Positions 35,162-43,025 of a stretch of DNA of 64,000 nucleotides are shown piece after piece. The stretch covers positions 1 to 64,000 of the forward strand of contig NZ_NOIT01000017.1 in NCBI RefSeq assembly GCF_004136555.1. The letters are read 5' to 3'. Within the stretch, counting starts at the first letter, position 1. Each line of letters begins with the position of its first letter. The position numbers and the translations under genes were made by a program. The stretch is from Kocuria carniphila (GTDB lineage Bacteria > Actinomycetota > Actinomycetes > Actinomycetales > Micrococcaceae). The notes beneath the pieces were generated by a model. The model ran no database searches and was not told where the DNA came from. It worked only from the letters and a program-made list of their open reading frames with translations.

Positions 35162-36340
35162 ATGACCACCCCAGAGCTGTCCGCGGACCCCTCGGATCTG
35201 ATCAGTTTCGATTCCCTGCTCACCCCCGAGGAGCTCGAGCTGCGCCAGACCGTGCGGGAGTTCGTGAACGCGCAGATCAAGCCGAACATCGCCAAGTGGT
35301 TCGAGGCCGCCGAGTTCCCACTGGAGATCGTGCCGGAAATGGCCAAGCTGGGTCTGCTGGGCATGCACCTCAAGGGTTACGGCTGCGCGGGTCGCTCGGC
35401 TGTGGAGTACGGCCTGGCCGGTGCGGAACTGGAGGCCGGAGATTCGGGCCTGCGCACGTTCGTGTCCGTGCAGGGTTCGCTGGCCATGAGCGCCATTTAC
35501 AAGTGGGGCTCGGAGGAGCAGAAGCAGGAGTGGCTGCCGCAGATGGCCGCCGGTGAGGCGATCGGTTGCTTCGGCCTGACCGAGCCGACCGCGGGTTCGG
35601 ACCCGTCCTCGATGACCACCAACGCCAAGCGCGACGGTGACGACTGGGTGCTCAACGGCACCAAGCGGTGGATCGGCCTGGCCAATGTGGCCAAGGTGGC
35701 CGTGATCTGGGCGCAGACCGATGATGGCATCCGCGGCTTCGTGGTGCCCACCGATACCGCCGGCTACAAGGCCACGCCCATCGAATCCAAGCTGTCGATG
35801 CGCGCGTCCATCCAGTGCGAAATCGAGCTGACGGATGTGCGCCTGCCCGCCAGCGCGATGCTCCCCGAGGCCAAGGGCCTGCGCGGGCCGTTCTCGTGCC
35901 TCAACGAAGCCCGCTACGGCATCATCTGGGGCGCCATGGGCGCGGCCCGCGATTCGTTCGAGGCGGCCCTGGACTACTCCAAGCAGCGCATGCAGTTCGA
36001 CAAGCCCCTGGCCGGCTACCAGCTCACGCAGCAGAAGCTCGTGGACATGGCGCTGGAGATCAACAAGGGCTTCCTGCTCGCCCTGCAGATCGGTCGCATG
36101 AAGGACGCCGGTACGCTGCAGAACCACCAGATCTCGGTGGGCAAGCTCAACAACTGCCGCGAGGCCATCGCGATCGCCCGCGAAGCTCGCACCATCCTGG
36201 GCGGCAACGGCATCACCCTGGACTACTCGCCGCTGCGCCATGCCAACAACCTGGAATCCGTGCGCACCTACGAGGGTACCGACGAGGTTCACACTCTGAT
36301 CCTCGGCCAGTACCTCACCGGCGAGCCGGCCTTCCGCTGA
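35162..36340 (+). CDS. gcdH: Glutaryl-CoA dehydrogenase
   Basis: A 392-residue FAD-dependent acyl-CoA dehydrogenase closely resembling glutaryl-CoA dehydrogenase, which oxidises and decarboxylates glutaryl-CoA to crotonyl-CoA. Diagnostic matches include MHLKGYGCAGRSAVEYGLAG, DSGLRTFVSVQGSLAM, CFGLTEPTAGSDPSSM (FAD and substrate loop) and the catalytic Glu in RTYEGTDEVHTL. The length fits the bacterial enzyme without a transit peptide. ATG 35162 is preceded by AAAGGAG. The step follows CoA activation by the upstream transferase; the crotonyl-CoA formed would need a hydratase from outside the window before the 3-hydroxyacyl-CoA dehydrogenase encoded next. Confidence 0.93.
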   Translation: MTTPELSADPSDLISFDSLLTPEELELRQTVREFVNAQIKPNIAKWFEAAEFPLEIVPEMAKLGLLGMHLKGYGCAGRSAVEYGLAGAELEAGDSGLRTFVSVQGSLAMSAIYKWGSEEQKQEWLPQMAAGEAIGCFGLTEPTAGSDPSSMTTNAKRDGDDWVLNGTKRWIGLANVAKVAVIWAQTDDGIRGFVVPTDTAGYKATPIESKLSMRASIQCEIELTDVRLPASAMLPEAKGLRGPFSCLNEARYGIIWGAMGAARDSFEAALDYSKQRMQFDKPLAGYQLTQQKLVDMALEINKGFLLALQIGRMKDAGTLQNHQISVGKLNNCREAIAIAREARTILGGNGITLDYSPLRHANNLESVRTYEGTDEVHTLILGQYLTGEPAFR

Positions 36341-36356
36341 TCGGCACGTTCCACCT

Positions 36357-36387
36357 GGCGCTCGCGGCGGATTCCGTCGCGAGCGCC
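36357..36387. terminator. Hairpin between gcdH and the hydroxyacyl-CoA dehydrogenase gene
   Basis: GGCGCTCGCG (36357-36366) pairs exactly with CGCGAGCGCC (36378-36387) around an 11-base loop, 16 bases after the gcdH stop. It is a probable terminator or an mRNA-stabilising hairpin within the operon. Confidence 0.7.
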
Positions 36388-36401
36388 TCCATTTCAGGAC
36401 T

Positions 36402-36430
36402 GAGTTCGAATCCGAATCCGAGTTCGAGGA
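36402..36430 (+). repeat. Short periodic repeat in the leader of the hydroxyacyl-CoA dehydrogenase gene
   Basis: GAGTTCGA occurs at 36402-36409 and again at 36420-36427, with ATCCGAATCC between, giving a six-base rhythm (TTCGAA, TCCGAA, TCCGAG, TTCGAG). The second copy runs into the GAGGAGA ribosome binding site. Function is unknown; slippage is possible. Confidence 0.5.
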
Positions 36431-36439
36431 GACTTCCGC

Positions 36440-37315
36440 ATGAGCACCACCATCGACAGCATCAAGAACATCACCGTGATCGGCGCCGGCACCATGGGTC
36501 GCCAGATCGCGATGACCGCCGCGCTCGCCGGGTATCAGACCACGGTGCAGGACATCAGCCAGGACATGCTCGACGCCGCATCCACCGAAATGAGGGGTTG
36601 GGCCGAGTCCCGCGTGGCCAAAGGCAAGCTCGAGCAATCCACCGCCGACGCCGCTCTGGCCAACTTGGCGTGGGAAACGGACCTCGAGCGCGCGGCCGCC
36701 AATGCGGACTTCGTGATCGAGGCCGCCACCGAGCGCCTCGACATCAAGCGCGGGATCTTCGAATCCCTGGGGTCCCTGGCGCCGTCGCACGCAATCCTGG
36801 CCACCAACTCCTCGACCCTCGGTTCGTCCAAGGTGGCCGAGGCGTCCGGGCGCGCGGATCAAGTGTGCAACATGCACTTCTTCAACCCCGCCCTGGTCAT
36901 GAAGTGCGTGGAAGTGGTCCGCCACGATTCCACCAGTGACAACACCGTGGACCTCACCATGGAACTGGCCCGGCGCATGGGCAAGGAACCGGTGCTCATT
37001 AACCGTGAGATCCCCGGGTTTATAGCCAACCGCGTGATGGGTGCGATCAACGATGAGTCCCTGTTCCTCTACGAGAACGGGTACGCCTCCAAGGAAGACA
37101 TCGACGCCGCCATCCGCAACGGACTGGGCCACCCCATGGGCCCGTTCGAGCTCATGGACATGGTGGGCCTGGACGTCATCGACTTCATCGCCAAGGCCAC
37201 CAACGAGGAGACCGGCGCGGAAGAGGACAAGCCCAACGAGTCAATCTCCAAGCTCGTGGCCGAGGGCAAGTTCGGCCGCAAGTCAGGCGAAGGGTTCTAC
37301 GAGTACAAGAAGTAG
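36440..37315 (+). CDS. 3-hydroxyacyl-CoA (3-hydroxybutyryl-CoA) dehydrogenase
   Basis: A 291-residue NAD-dependent L-3-hydroxyacyl-CoA dehydrogenase. The N-terminal Rossmann motif is NITVIGAGTMGRQIAMTAALAGY (residues ~9-31). Ser-Ser-Thr in ATNSSTLGSS and the catalytic His of NMHFFNPALVMKCVEVV with the partner Glu are retained, as is GFIANRVMGAINDES. The C-terminal dimer domain ends GRKSGEGFYEYKK, as in 3-hydroxybutyryl-CoA dehydrogenases. Placed after gcdH, it fits oxidation of 3-hydroxybutyryl-CoA (from crotonyl-CoA) to acetoacetyl-CoA. GAGGAGA precedes ATG 36440. Confidence 0.92.
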   Translation: MSTTIDSIKNITVIGAGTMGRQIAMTAALAGYQTTVQDISQDMLDAASTEMRGWAESRVAKGKLEQSTADAALANLAWETDLERAAANADFVIEAATERLDIKRGIFESLGSLAPSHAILATNSSTLGSSKVAEASGRADQVCNMHFFNPALVMKCVEVVRHDSTSDNTVDLTMELARRMGKEPVLINREIPGFIANRVMGAINDESLFLYENGYASKEDIDAAIRNGLGHPMGPFELMDMVGLDVIDFIAKATNEETGAEEDKPNESISKLVAEGKFGRKSGEGFYEYKK

Positions 37316-37324
37316 GGGGGAGAA

Positions 37325-37528
37325 GTGCCGGCGTCCAAATTTCTCCGAGTAGCCCTCCCTCTGGCGTTTGCCCTTGTGGCATTGGCCCTTGCACTGGGAG
37401 TCATCCGCGACGGTGGCGATCCAATCTCAAGGGGTGCATTGGTCGTTGCCGTGGTCGGTCTAGCGATCAGCATTGTTTTTCTCAAACCGGCTAATGCACG
37501 TGGCGGCAATGCGGTCCACGAGGACTAG
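37325..37528 (+). CDS. Small two-helix membrane protein
   Basis: A 67-residue protein with two hydrophobic helices (residues ~7-26 and ~38-55) joined by a short RDGGDPISRG loop. I do not recognise the family. GTG 37325 lies nine bases after the hydroxyacyl-CoA dehydrogenase stop and has a GGGGGGAG ribosome binding site within the gap, so it probably belongs to the same transcript. It converges with the kinase gene, with ten bases between stops. Confidence 0.6.
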   Translation: MPASKFLRVALPLAFALVALALALGVIRDGGDPISRGALVVAVVGLAISIVFLKPANARGGNAVHED

Positions 37529-37538
37529 AAATAGACCC

Positions 37539-38438
37539 TCAGCTCCACATCGCTCGAGCGAGGACTGGCGCGCCCAGTACCGGTTCCTGCTCCAGGACGG
37601 TCACGCCCGTGAGGCCGGATTCAGCAAGCAACGATCGCAGCGTTTCGCCAATAACCGTTGGCGCCAGCCCGCCTCCCAGCACCACGGGCAGAGACCCGGT
37701 GAGTTGCTGGGCAACGGTGATGGTGAGTTCGTGCAGTTCGGAAGCTGCTCGGTGCACTAGCTCCTGTGCCACAGCATCACCGTGAGTGGCGAACTCCACC
37801 ACCCTCCTGGACAACCCGGCCCAAAATGATCGGTCCGGGCGGTCGTGGAAAGCCGCAATGAGCTCCACCACGGAAGAAACACCAGCCTCCGACAGGATCG
37901 TCCGAGTGAACTTATCGGCCACGGCACCGGGTTCGCGCTGGTCGGCGCGCAGCACGGAGCGGACCGCCTCACGCCCCAGCCAATAGCCGCTGCCCTCGTC
38001 ACCGAGCAGGTACCCCCAACCTCCTGCCCGGCGCTCGCAGCCCGTGGAATCAATGCCCCAGGCCACGGAACCGGTGCCCGCGATCACCGCGATGCCGGTC
38101 GTGTGACCCCCCGCAGCAAGGATCAGGCGAGTGTCATGCACGGCGGTCACGGGAACGTCAGGTGCGGCCCCAGAAACGGAGCGGACGAGATTCTCGAGCC
38201 GAACGGCGTCGGCGGGGGTGTCCACACCACCGGCACCGGCGACCACCGGTACTGAAGGGCTGGCCCCCAGCTCGCCGAACACATCGCGCAATGCTGCCGC
38301 CGCGGCGTCGGCCGAGACGTTTTGAACGTTGGCGCTGGGCCCCTTGGCTTGACGAACGGCCTGGCCATCGCGGAACAGCACCCCGCGTGTGGTGCTGCCG
38401 CCGATGTCCAGGCCGATCAGATCGCCCGAGAAGGTCAC
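37539..38438 (-). CDS. BadF/BcrA-type ATPase, N-acetylglucosamine kinase-like
   Basis: A 299-residue sugar-kinase/HSP70/actin-fold protein of the BadF/BadG/BcrA/BcrD ATPase family. The phosphate loop is LIGLDIGGSTTRGVLF (residues ~7-22). The second phosphate region reads GIAVIAGTGSVAWGID, followed by GGWGYLLGDEGSGYWLG, a signature of N-acetylglucosamine kinases in this family, and the adenosine motif is LPVVLGGGLAP. It most likely phosphorylates GlcNAc or a related amino sugar from cell-wall recycling. Its start overlaps the stop of the upstream monooxygenase-like gene by four bases. Confidence 0.82.
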   Translation of the reverse strand: MTFSGDLIGLDIGGSTTRGVLFRDGQAVRQAKGPSANVQNVSADAAAAALRDVFGELGASPSVPVVAGAGGVDTPADAVRLENLVRSVSGAAPDVPVTAVHDTRLILAAGGHTTGIAVIAGTGSVAWGIDSTGCERRAGGWGYLLGDEGSGYWLGREAVRSVLRADQREPGAVADKFTRTILSEAGVSSVVELIAAFHDRPDRSFWAGLSRRVVEFATHGDAVAQELVHRAASELHELTITVAQQLTGSLPVVLGGGLAPTVIGETLRSLLAESGLTGVTVLEQEPVLGAPVLARAMWS

Positions 38439-38755
38439 TGGACCTTCAGCTCGCCCATTTCATCCCAACCGTCGCCGTCGATCTGACGGGAAATGATGCG
38501 GGGAGTGGAGCTGAGGTACTGCGGAAATTGCTCGGTCATCTTGGTGAAGTGATCGGACTTCACGTGCGCCTCGGCGGCGTCGTCATTGAAGGCCTCCACG
38601 AGCACGTACTCGTTGGGGTTGTCCACGCTGCGGGACCAGTCGAACCACTTGTTGCCGGCCTCGGCGCGCGTGGCCTGCGTGAACTCGTCGACCAGCTGGG
38701 GCCAATTGTCGGAGTGCTCGGGCTTCACATCGAATTTCACAACGATAAAGATCAT
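38435..38755 (-). CDS. ABM-fold putative monooxygenase
   Basis: A 106-residue protein with the ferredoxin-like antibiotic biosynthesis monooxygenase (ABM) fold: an initial strand MIFIVVKFDVKPEH, a helix WPQLVDEFTQATRAE, GNKWFDWSRSVDNPNEYVLVEAF, and AAEAHVKSDHF. This matches YgiN-type quinol monooxygenases, which are small dimeric enzymes that need no cofactor. The C-terminal tail is slightly longer than usual. It is the first gene of a two-gene minus-strand unit with the kinase. The substrate is unknown, and no biosynthetic genes flank it. Confidence 0.82.
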   Translation of the reverse strand: MIFIVVKFDVKPEHSDNWPQLVDEFTQATRAEAGNKWFDWSRSVDNPNEYVLVEAFNDDAAEAHVKSDHFTKMTEQFPQYLSSTPRIISRQIDGDGWDEMGELKVQ

Positions 38756-38994
38756 GGATTGCCTCCTTGGTTGCGGTTATCCCTTCCAGCATATGGGTGG
38801 AAGGCGGTGACATATGGGGCAGGGGTTTGCGAGCGTCGACATCTGTGGCTCGGGATCGCAGGGATACCAGTGGTTTGCGTACGATCCTCTGCCAGAAATG
38901 TCGCAACGGCCCAGCAAGCGCTAACCTCGGCCGGAATTGTTCGCAGGGTGATGCGCGTGAGGGCGCGCACCCGCCCCAACGGACCCCACCCATG

Positions 38995-39027
38995 CGTAAG
39001 GCCCCCGCCAGTGGCGAGGGCCTTACG
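38995..39027. terminator. Hairpin terminator downstream of csbD-like gene
   Basis: CGTAAGGCCC (38995-39004) pairs with GGGCCTTACG (39018-39027). It lies 26 bases after the stop of the CsbD-like gene on the minus strand. The rest of the 38756-39052 gap shows no coding sequence I can support; it must contain the promoter of the ABM gene. Confidence 0.75.
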
Positions 39028-39052
39028 GTCAAAAAATTGCGTGGTGCGGAAC

Positions 39053-39244
39053 CTAGTTCAGCCCGTCCTTCAGGTTCTTGCCGGCGTCTTTGACGTTTTC
39101 CACGGACTGCTTGGCGCCACCAGAAGCCTTCTGGGATGCACCTTCAGCCTGCATATCGCGGTTTTCCGTGGCATCACCAAGCTTTTCCTTGGCGGATCCG
39201 GACGCTTTCTCCGCAGCATTACTGATTTTATCGCCGATTCCCAT
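39053..39244 (-). CDS. CsbD-like stress protein
   Basis: A 63-residue hydrophilic protein of the CsbD family: MGIGDKISNAAEKASGSAKE, then repeated Lys/Ala/Glu-rich amphipathic segments (KEKLGDATEN, QSVENVKDAGKNLKDG). CsbD-type proteins are general-stress proteins under alternative sigma factors in Bacillus, of unknown mechanism. I chose ATG 39242-39244 with GAGGAAG five bases upstream, rather than GTG 39250. A terminator follows at 38995-39027. Confidence 0.85.
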   Translation of the reverse strand: MGIGDKISNAAEKASGSAKEKLGDATENRDMQAEGASQKASGGAKQSVENVKDAGKNLKDGLN

Positions 39245-39384
39245 AGGCACTTCCTCTCGTAGAACGAACAGGTATCCATAATGTAAACGGACTTCCCTGG
39301 GAGGGGAAGAGGGGGAGCCTGGTATTTCGCCCAGAGCGTGCGCCCACCCCGCCTGTTCGGGCCATCAACCCAGGTCAGGGGTGG

Positions 39385-40341
39385 TTACTGGTAAGACACA
39401 AACCACGGCTTGGGTTCTAGGTTGTACGTCTGCTCCGGGGTGAACGTGGGGGTGTCCTCGTCGTAGAAGTTCTTCCACGCCATGTGGATCCCCTCGGGCA
39501 GGCCCTGCTGCAGTACGCCCCAGGTTTCCTTTTTCATTTCCGGAGTGCCGTGCCCGTCAGCGTGCAGTACCAGCTCGAGTTCGGGGTGGTCGGTCTTGAT
39601 GTTCTCGCGGTCCTGAATCATGGACATCGAGAACTGGTGCAGGATCACGACCTTCTGCGGCAGGTTGTTTTCGGCGGTGAGCTTGGCGAGCCACTCGGTG
39701 GTCTCGTTGATTTCCTCCGCGGAGACGGAACCGATCTGTTGCATGTGCACCTGGCCGGGAGCCAGGCGCCATTCGGGATCCAGGGCCAACCCCACGTTGG
39801 GTCGTTTCAGGAGTTCCTCGTACATCTTGGCCTGGGTCAGGAAGTCGGTGTGGCCCGGTTGGAGATCGAGGACCACGTACACGCCGTTCTTCTCGGCCGC
39901 CTCGATGTAGGGGATGAAGTGCTCCACGGGCACTTCATTGGAGTAGTTACCGTCCGCGCCAGGTTCCGAGGATGCTGCCGTCACGATGATCTCGAACGCG
40001 GGGATGACCTTCTCCTCGCTGTGCGGCTGATACTGCTTGGCCAGTTCGATCGCGCGCTGTGCCGATTCCTCCGGGCCCTGCTCGCCCAGTGCACCTAGGC
40101 CCGGGGTTCCGGGGTGTCCGTAGAGGGCCACGAACCGTCGGTCCGGGAACAACTCTGTTCCGCCCCCGATCAGCTCGGGTGGTTCCGTGGGTGACGGTGT
40201 TGCCTCGGGCGCCGACGACGCCGCCGTGCCGTTCTGCGTGGCCGCGGCCTGGTCGGGGGTTTCGGTGGCGGCGTCGCCGCACGCTGTCAGCAAGAGGGCG
40301 GCGCAGGCGGCGGTGGCAATGGCGGTGGAGAGTCGGCGCAT
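39385..40341 (-). CDS. Lipoprotein with a predicted hydrolase-like barrel, conserved actinobacterial hypothetical
   Basis: A 318-residue secreted lipoprotein. The signal is MRRLSTAIATAACAALLLTACGD, with lipobox LTAC, so the mature protein is anchored through Cys at about residue 21. A Thr/Ala/Pro-rich spacer (to ~50) precedes the globular domain. Its strands and acidic loops read like a TIM barrel: FVALYGHPGTPGLGALGEQ, VYVVLDLQPGHTDFLTQA, VGLALDPEWRL, VVILHQFSMSMI and HMAWKNFYDEDTPT. The pattern resembles glycosidase-like proteins found widely in actinobacteria, but I know no proven function. It is divergent from the membrane-protein gene at 40483. Confidence 0.75.
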   Translation of the reverse strand: MRRLSTAIATAACAALLLTACGDAATETPDQAAATQNGTAASSAPEATPSPTEPPELIGGGTELFPDRRFVALYGHPGTPGLGALGEQGPEESAQRAIELAKQYQPHSEEKVIPAFEIIVTAASSEPGADGNYSNEVPVEHFIPYIEAAEKNGVYVVLDLQPGHTDFLTQAKMYEELLKRPNVGLALDPEWRLAPGQVHMQQIGSVSAEEINETTEWLAKLTAENNLPQKVVILHQFSMSMIQDRENIKTDHPELELVLHADGHGTPEMKKETWGVLQQGLPEGIHMAWKNFYDEDTPTFTPEQTYNLEPKPWFVSYQ

Positions 40342-40482
40342 AGCGCAAATTACCTCAGGGGGTCGGTCGGTCACGGGGTAACGCCCATGGTCAGCGTGCT
40401 GTCCAAGTGGCGGTACTGCCAGCCTATGCTCAAACGGATAGGGCGCATGGCAACATGACAGTACCGACCCCCGGAGGTTCTC

Positions 40483-41490
40483 ATGAGCTCGCCCTACACA
40501 CCCCCAACGGGTCCATCGGGCCCTCACGAGCCCTCCGAGGACGGTTCACGCGTTGAAGGGCCGCAGGAGTATGCCCCGGCGTACGGTTCGGCCAAGCCTC
40601 GAGAAGGAACCTCGGTCAAGACGGCCATCCTGTTGATCGGCGTTGCCGCACTCATCGGCCTGCTCGTGCTGGGCGCCCTGCTCTGGGCAATCACCAGAAC
40701 GGTTCCCACACTATTCACTGGCGGTGAAGAAGATCCGCCCGGGCCTCCTCCCACTACGGCGGTCGCCCAACCGACCCAGGAACGCGAGCCGACGACGTCG
40801 CCGTCGGCCGCGGCGTCGAACGCCCCGAGCCCCGAGGAGACCACGGAACCCGAGCGCCCCGTGGCCCAGGGTGGAAGTTTGCACGCGCCGACCGGGGACC
40901 CCTTGTTCAGCAAGGAAGGCGAGTTCACGGAGACGGTCCTGGAGGAAAGTGACGAGATCGCGATCGAGGTTCCGGATCATGACGGGCCGCTCTTGATCAC
41001 GTGGTCCGTGACGAGTGACCGCGAAAGTGGCGGAGTTTTCCTCAACGCCCACGAGAGCAAGGGTGGGGAGATGACCGAGCACATGGGCTCCGTCGGAGAC
41101 GGTCAAACGGGCATGTGGCTCATCGACGCGGATCCGGGTGAGCCCAAGACCACCGTGATCTACCCCCAGGGCAATGGCGATACCCAGTGGAAGGTGCAAG
41201 GGTTCCCGGTCTCCGAGGTCCCCCGCGTCGAACGGGGCGCAGAAATCACCGGTACCGGTCCCGCAGTCGTAGAACTCCCGGCCGGTGATGAGCAGGATTA
41301 CCGCTTCTCATCCGAGGAAGGTGTGCCGCGAGTCGAGGTCTACGACGCGGACGATTTGAGCGCATGGCACCAGTTCGAGTACGGAACGGGACCCGTGGAA
41401 CTGGACATCACGGCGCGCGGCGACGAACAGATCCTCATGGTGCACGCTGACGGCGAATGGACGCTAGAGCCACGCAATGGCTGGTTCTAA
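40483..41490 (+). CDS. Single-pass membrane protein, unknown function
   Basis: A 335-residue protein with a Pro/Ser/Gly-rich cytoplasmic head (1-45), one membrane helix (TAILLIGVAALIGLLVLGALLW, ~47-68), a Thr/Pro/Ser-rich linker (~80-130) and an outside domain of about 200 residues rich in acidic and beta-forming sequence (ETVLEESDEIAIEVPDHDGP). The C-terminal half seems to contain two similar beta domains, each starting near an EVP(D/R) motif. I do not recognise the family. GGAGG lies seven bases before ATG 40483. It converges with the MarR gene, with six bases between. Confidence 0.65.
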   Translation: MSSPYTPPTGPSGPHEPSEDGSRVEGPQEYAPAYGSAKPREGTSVKTAILLIGVAALIGLLVLGALLWAITRTVPTLFTGGEEDPPGPPPTTAVAQPTQEREPTTSPSAAASNAPSPEETTEPERPVAQGGSLHAPTGDPLFSKEGEFTETVLEESDEIAIEVPDHDGPLLITWSVTSDRESGGVFLNAHESKGGEMTEHMGSVGDGQTGMWLIDADPGEPKTTVIYPQGNGDTQWKVQGFPVSEVPRVERGAEITGTGPAVVELPAGDEQDYRFSSEEGVPRVEVYDADDLSAWHQFEYGTGPVELDITARGDEQILMVHADGEWTLEPRNGWF

Positions 41491-41496
41491 GGAGTC

Positions 41497-41931
41497 TCAG
41501 TCCAGCGAGATCTTCCGCAGCATCCCCAGCAGGTTGGTGCGCTCCTCGTCGGAGAGGTTGGACAGTGTCCGGTCGGAGGAGGATTCCACTGCGACCTTGG
41601 CCTTTTTGTAGAGCTTCTGGCCTTCGGTGGTCGGCACGATGATCTTGGATCGCCGGTCGTTGGGGTCTGTCTGACGCTGCACCAGACCCATCTTTTCCAA
41701 CGCGTCCACGATCAAGACGATCTGGCTGGGGTCCAGCACCAAGTGGTAACTCAACTCGCGCTGCGTGGGGTTCTTCTTGCCGCACACCAGGGACAACACC
41801 GAGTAGTGGCGCACCTTCAGTCCCAGGTCAGCCAGGGCGCGGTTCGCGGTGGCGGAGCCCAGCGAACTGGCGCGCGCCATGAGAAACACGGGCTCTTGCG
41901 ATAGGTCGGATTCCCTCAGTGTGTGCGGCAT
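41497..41931 (-). CDS. phdR: MarR-family repressor of the phd operon
   Basis: A 144-residue MarR winged-helix regulator: RHYSVLSLVCGKKNPTQREL (dimer helix and turn), SYHLVLDPSQIVLIVDALEKMGLVQRQ (recognition helix) and the wing DPNDRRSKIIVPTTEG. Start ATG 41931 fits the family. It is transcribed away from four genes in the order SDR, amidohydrolase, acyl-CoA dehydrogenase, MaoC. This is the order of phdR-phdBCDE in C. glutamicum, where the MarR protein represses until phenylpropanoid-CoA is present; CouR of Rhodococcus is a similar regulator. The symbol rests on this gene order and family match. Confidence 0.8.
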   Translation of the reverse strand: MPHTLRESDLSQEPVFLMARASSLGSATANRALADLGLKVRHYSVLSLVCGKKNPTQRELSYHLVLDPSQIVLIVDALEKMGLVQRQTDPNDRRSKIIVPTTEGQKLYKKAKVAVESSSDRTLSNLSDEERTNLLGMLRKISLD

Positions 41932-41964
41932 GGCTCCATGGTATCCCGAAAACGTCATGTAATG

Positions 41965-41989
41965 GAGAATCTTAATCATTGACAATCTC
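41965..41989. promoter_or_regulatory. Promoter and imperfect operator between phdR and phdB
   Basis: GAGAATCTT (41965-41973) and GACAATCTC (41981-41989) form an imperfect dyad (six of nine pairs) around AATCATT. A consensus -35 TTGACA for the phdB direction lies inside it (41979-41984). A repressor bound here would block the promoter. No strong -10 is visible. Confidence 0.45.
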
Positions 41990-42051
41990 AACGAAATGCG
42001 ATGCCATGGTTTCAGCACATCGTGAACCGCATCACTTACTTGGGAGCAGAC

Positions 42052-42987
42052 ATGACTCAGACACCTCTCGCTGGCAAGGTCGCCATCGTCACCGGTTCGG
42101 GCCAAGGCTTGGGCCTGGCCTACGCGCAGGAACTCGCCCGCCAGGGCGCATCCGTCGTGATCAATGACGTCAACCAGGACACCGCAGACGCCGCCGTGGA
42201 ATCCATCGTGGCCGAGGGCGGCAAGGCCGTGGCCGTCGTCGCCCCCGTGGGTGACACCGAGGCCGCAACCGCGCTGGTCAACGGCGCCGTGGAGGCGTTC
42301 GGACGCCTGGACATCCTGGTCAACAACGCCGGCGTGTTGCGCGACAAGTCGCTGCTGAAGATGACCGACGAGGACTTCGACCTGGTCATCAAGGTCCACC
42401 TGCGCGGCACCTTCACCTGCGTGCGCGAGACCTACCGCTACTTCAAGGAGAACGGCGTGGCCGGGCGCATCATCGCGATCGGCTCGCCCACCGGCCAGTA
42501 CGGCAACTTCGGCCAGACCAACTACGCCGCCGCCAAGGCCGGCATTGTGGGCATGATCCGCACCTTCGCCCTCGAGATGAAGAAGGCCGGCGTCACCGCC
42601 AACGCCGTGATCCCCGTGGCCGCCACCGCCATGACCAAGACCATCCCGTTCTTCCAGAAGGCCGTCGAGGCCGATGAGCGCGGCGAGGCCATGCCGCCCT
42701 TCTTCCGGCACGACTTGGGCTTTGGCACAGCCTCTGACGTGGCCGGCCTGATCACCTGGTTGGCTTCCGACGACGCCGCCGACGTCACCGGCCAGGCCAT
42801 CGGAGCCGGTGGCGATCGCCTCCAGCTGTTCAGCCACCCCACGCCCATCGTCACCGAGTACCGCGAGGGCGGCTGGAGCTACGAGGCCCTGGCAGCGCAG
42901 GCGCACAACTTGTTCGAGGGCAAGCTGCAGACCTGCGGCGAGAAGATGCCCCCGCTGCCCGAGGAACTCCAGCCCGCGCAGGGCTGA
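42052..42987 (+). CDS. phdB: SDR-family 3-hydroxyacyl-CoA dehydrogenase (PhdB/CouN-like)
   Basis: A 311-residue short-chain dehydrogenase. The NAD site is AIVTGSGQGLGLAYAQELAR, then LVNNAGVLRDKSLLKMTDED, the catalytic Ser in IAIGSPTGQYGNFGQTN and the YAAAK Tyr/Lys pair. The GNFGQTNYAAAKAG form is typical of the SDR domain of multifunctional beta-oxidation enzymes. The C-terminal ~55 residues extend beyond a normal 250-residue SDR. Predicted step: oxidation of aryl-3-hydroxypropionyl-CoA to the 3-keto form. ATG 42052 has GGGAG five bases upstream; an in-frame ATG at 42001 lacks an RBS. Confidence 0.78.
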   Translation: MTQTPLAGKVAIVTGSGQGLGLAYAQELARQGASVVINDVNQDTADAAVESIVAEGGKAVAVVAPVGDTEAATALVNGAVEAFGRLDILVNNAGVLRDKSLLKMTDEDFDLVIKVHLRGTFTCVRETYRYFKENGVAGRIIAIGSPTGQYGNFGQTNYAAAKAGIVGMIRTFALEMKKAGVTANAVIPVAATAMTKTIPFFQKAVEADERGEAMPPFFRHDLGFGTASDVAGLITWLASDDAADVTGQAIGAGGDRLQLFSHPTPIVTEYREGGWSYEALAAQAHNLFEGKLQTCGEKMPPLPEELQPAQG

Positions 42988-43025
42988 GCCACGTTCCGGA
43001 CCGGTAGAACTGAAGGGAAACCACC

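Noticed and set aside
35129-37132. A 667-codon minus-strand frame opposite gcdH and the hydroxyacyl-CoA dehydrogenase gene
   Set aside because: It spans two real genes and their intergenic hairpin, which no single protein gene would do, and shows no recognisable domain.
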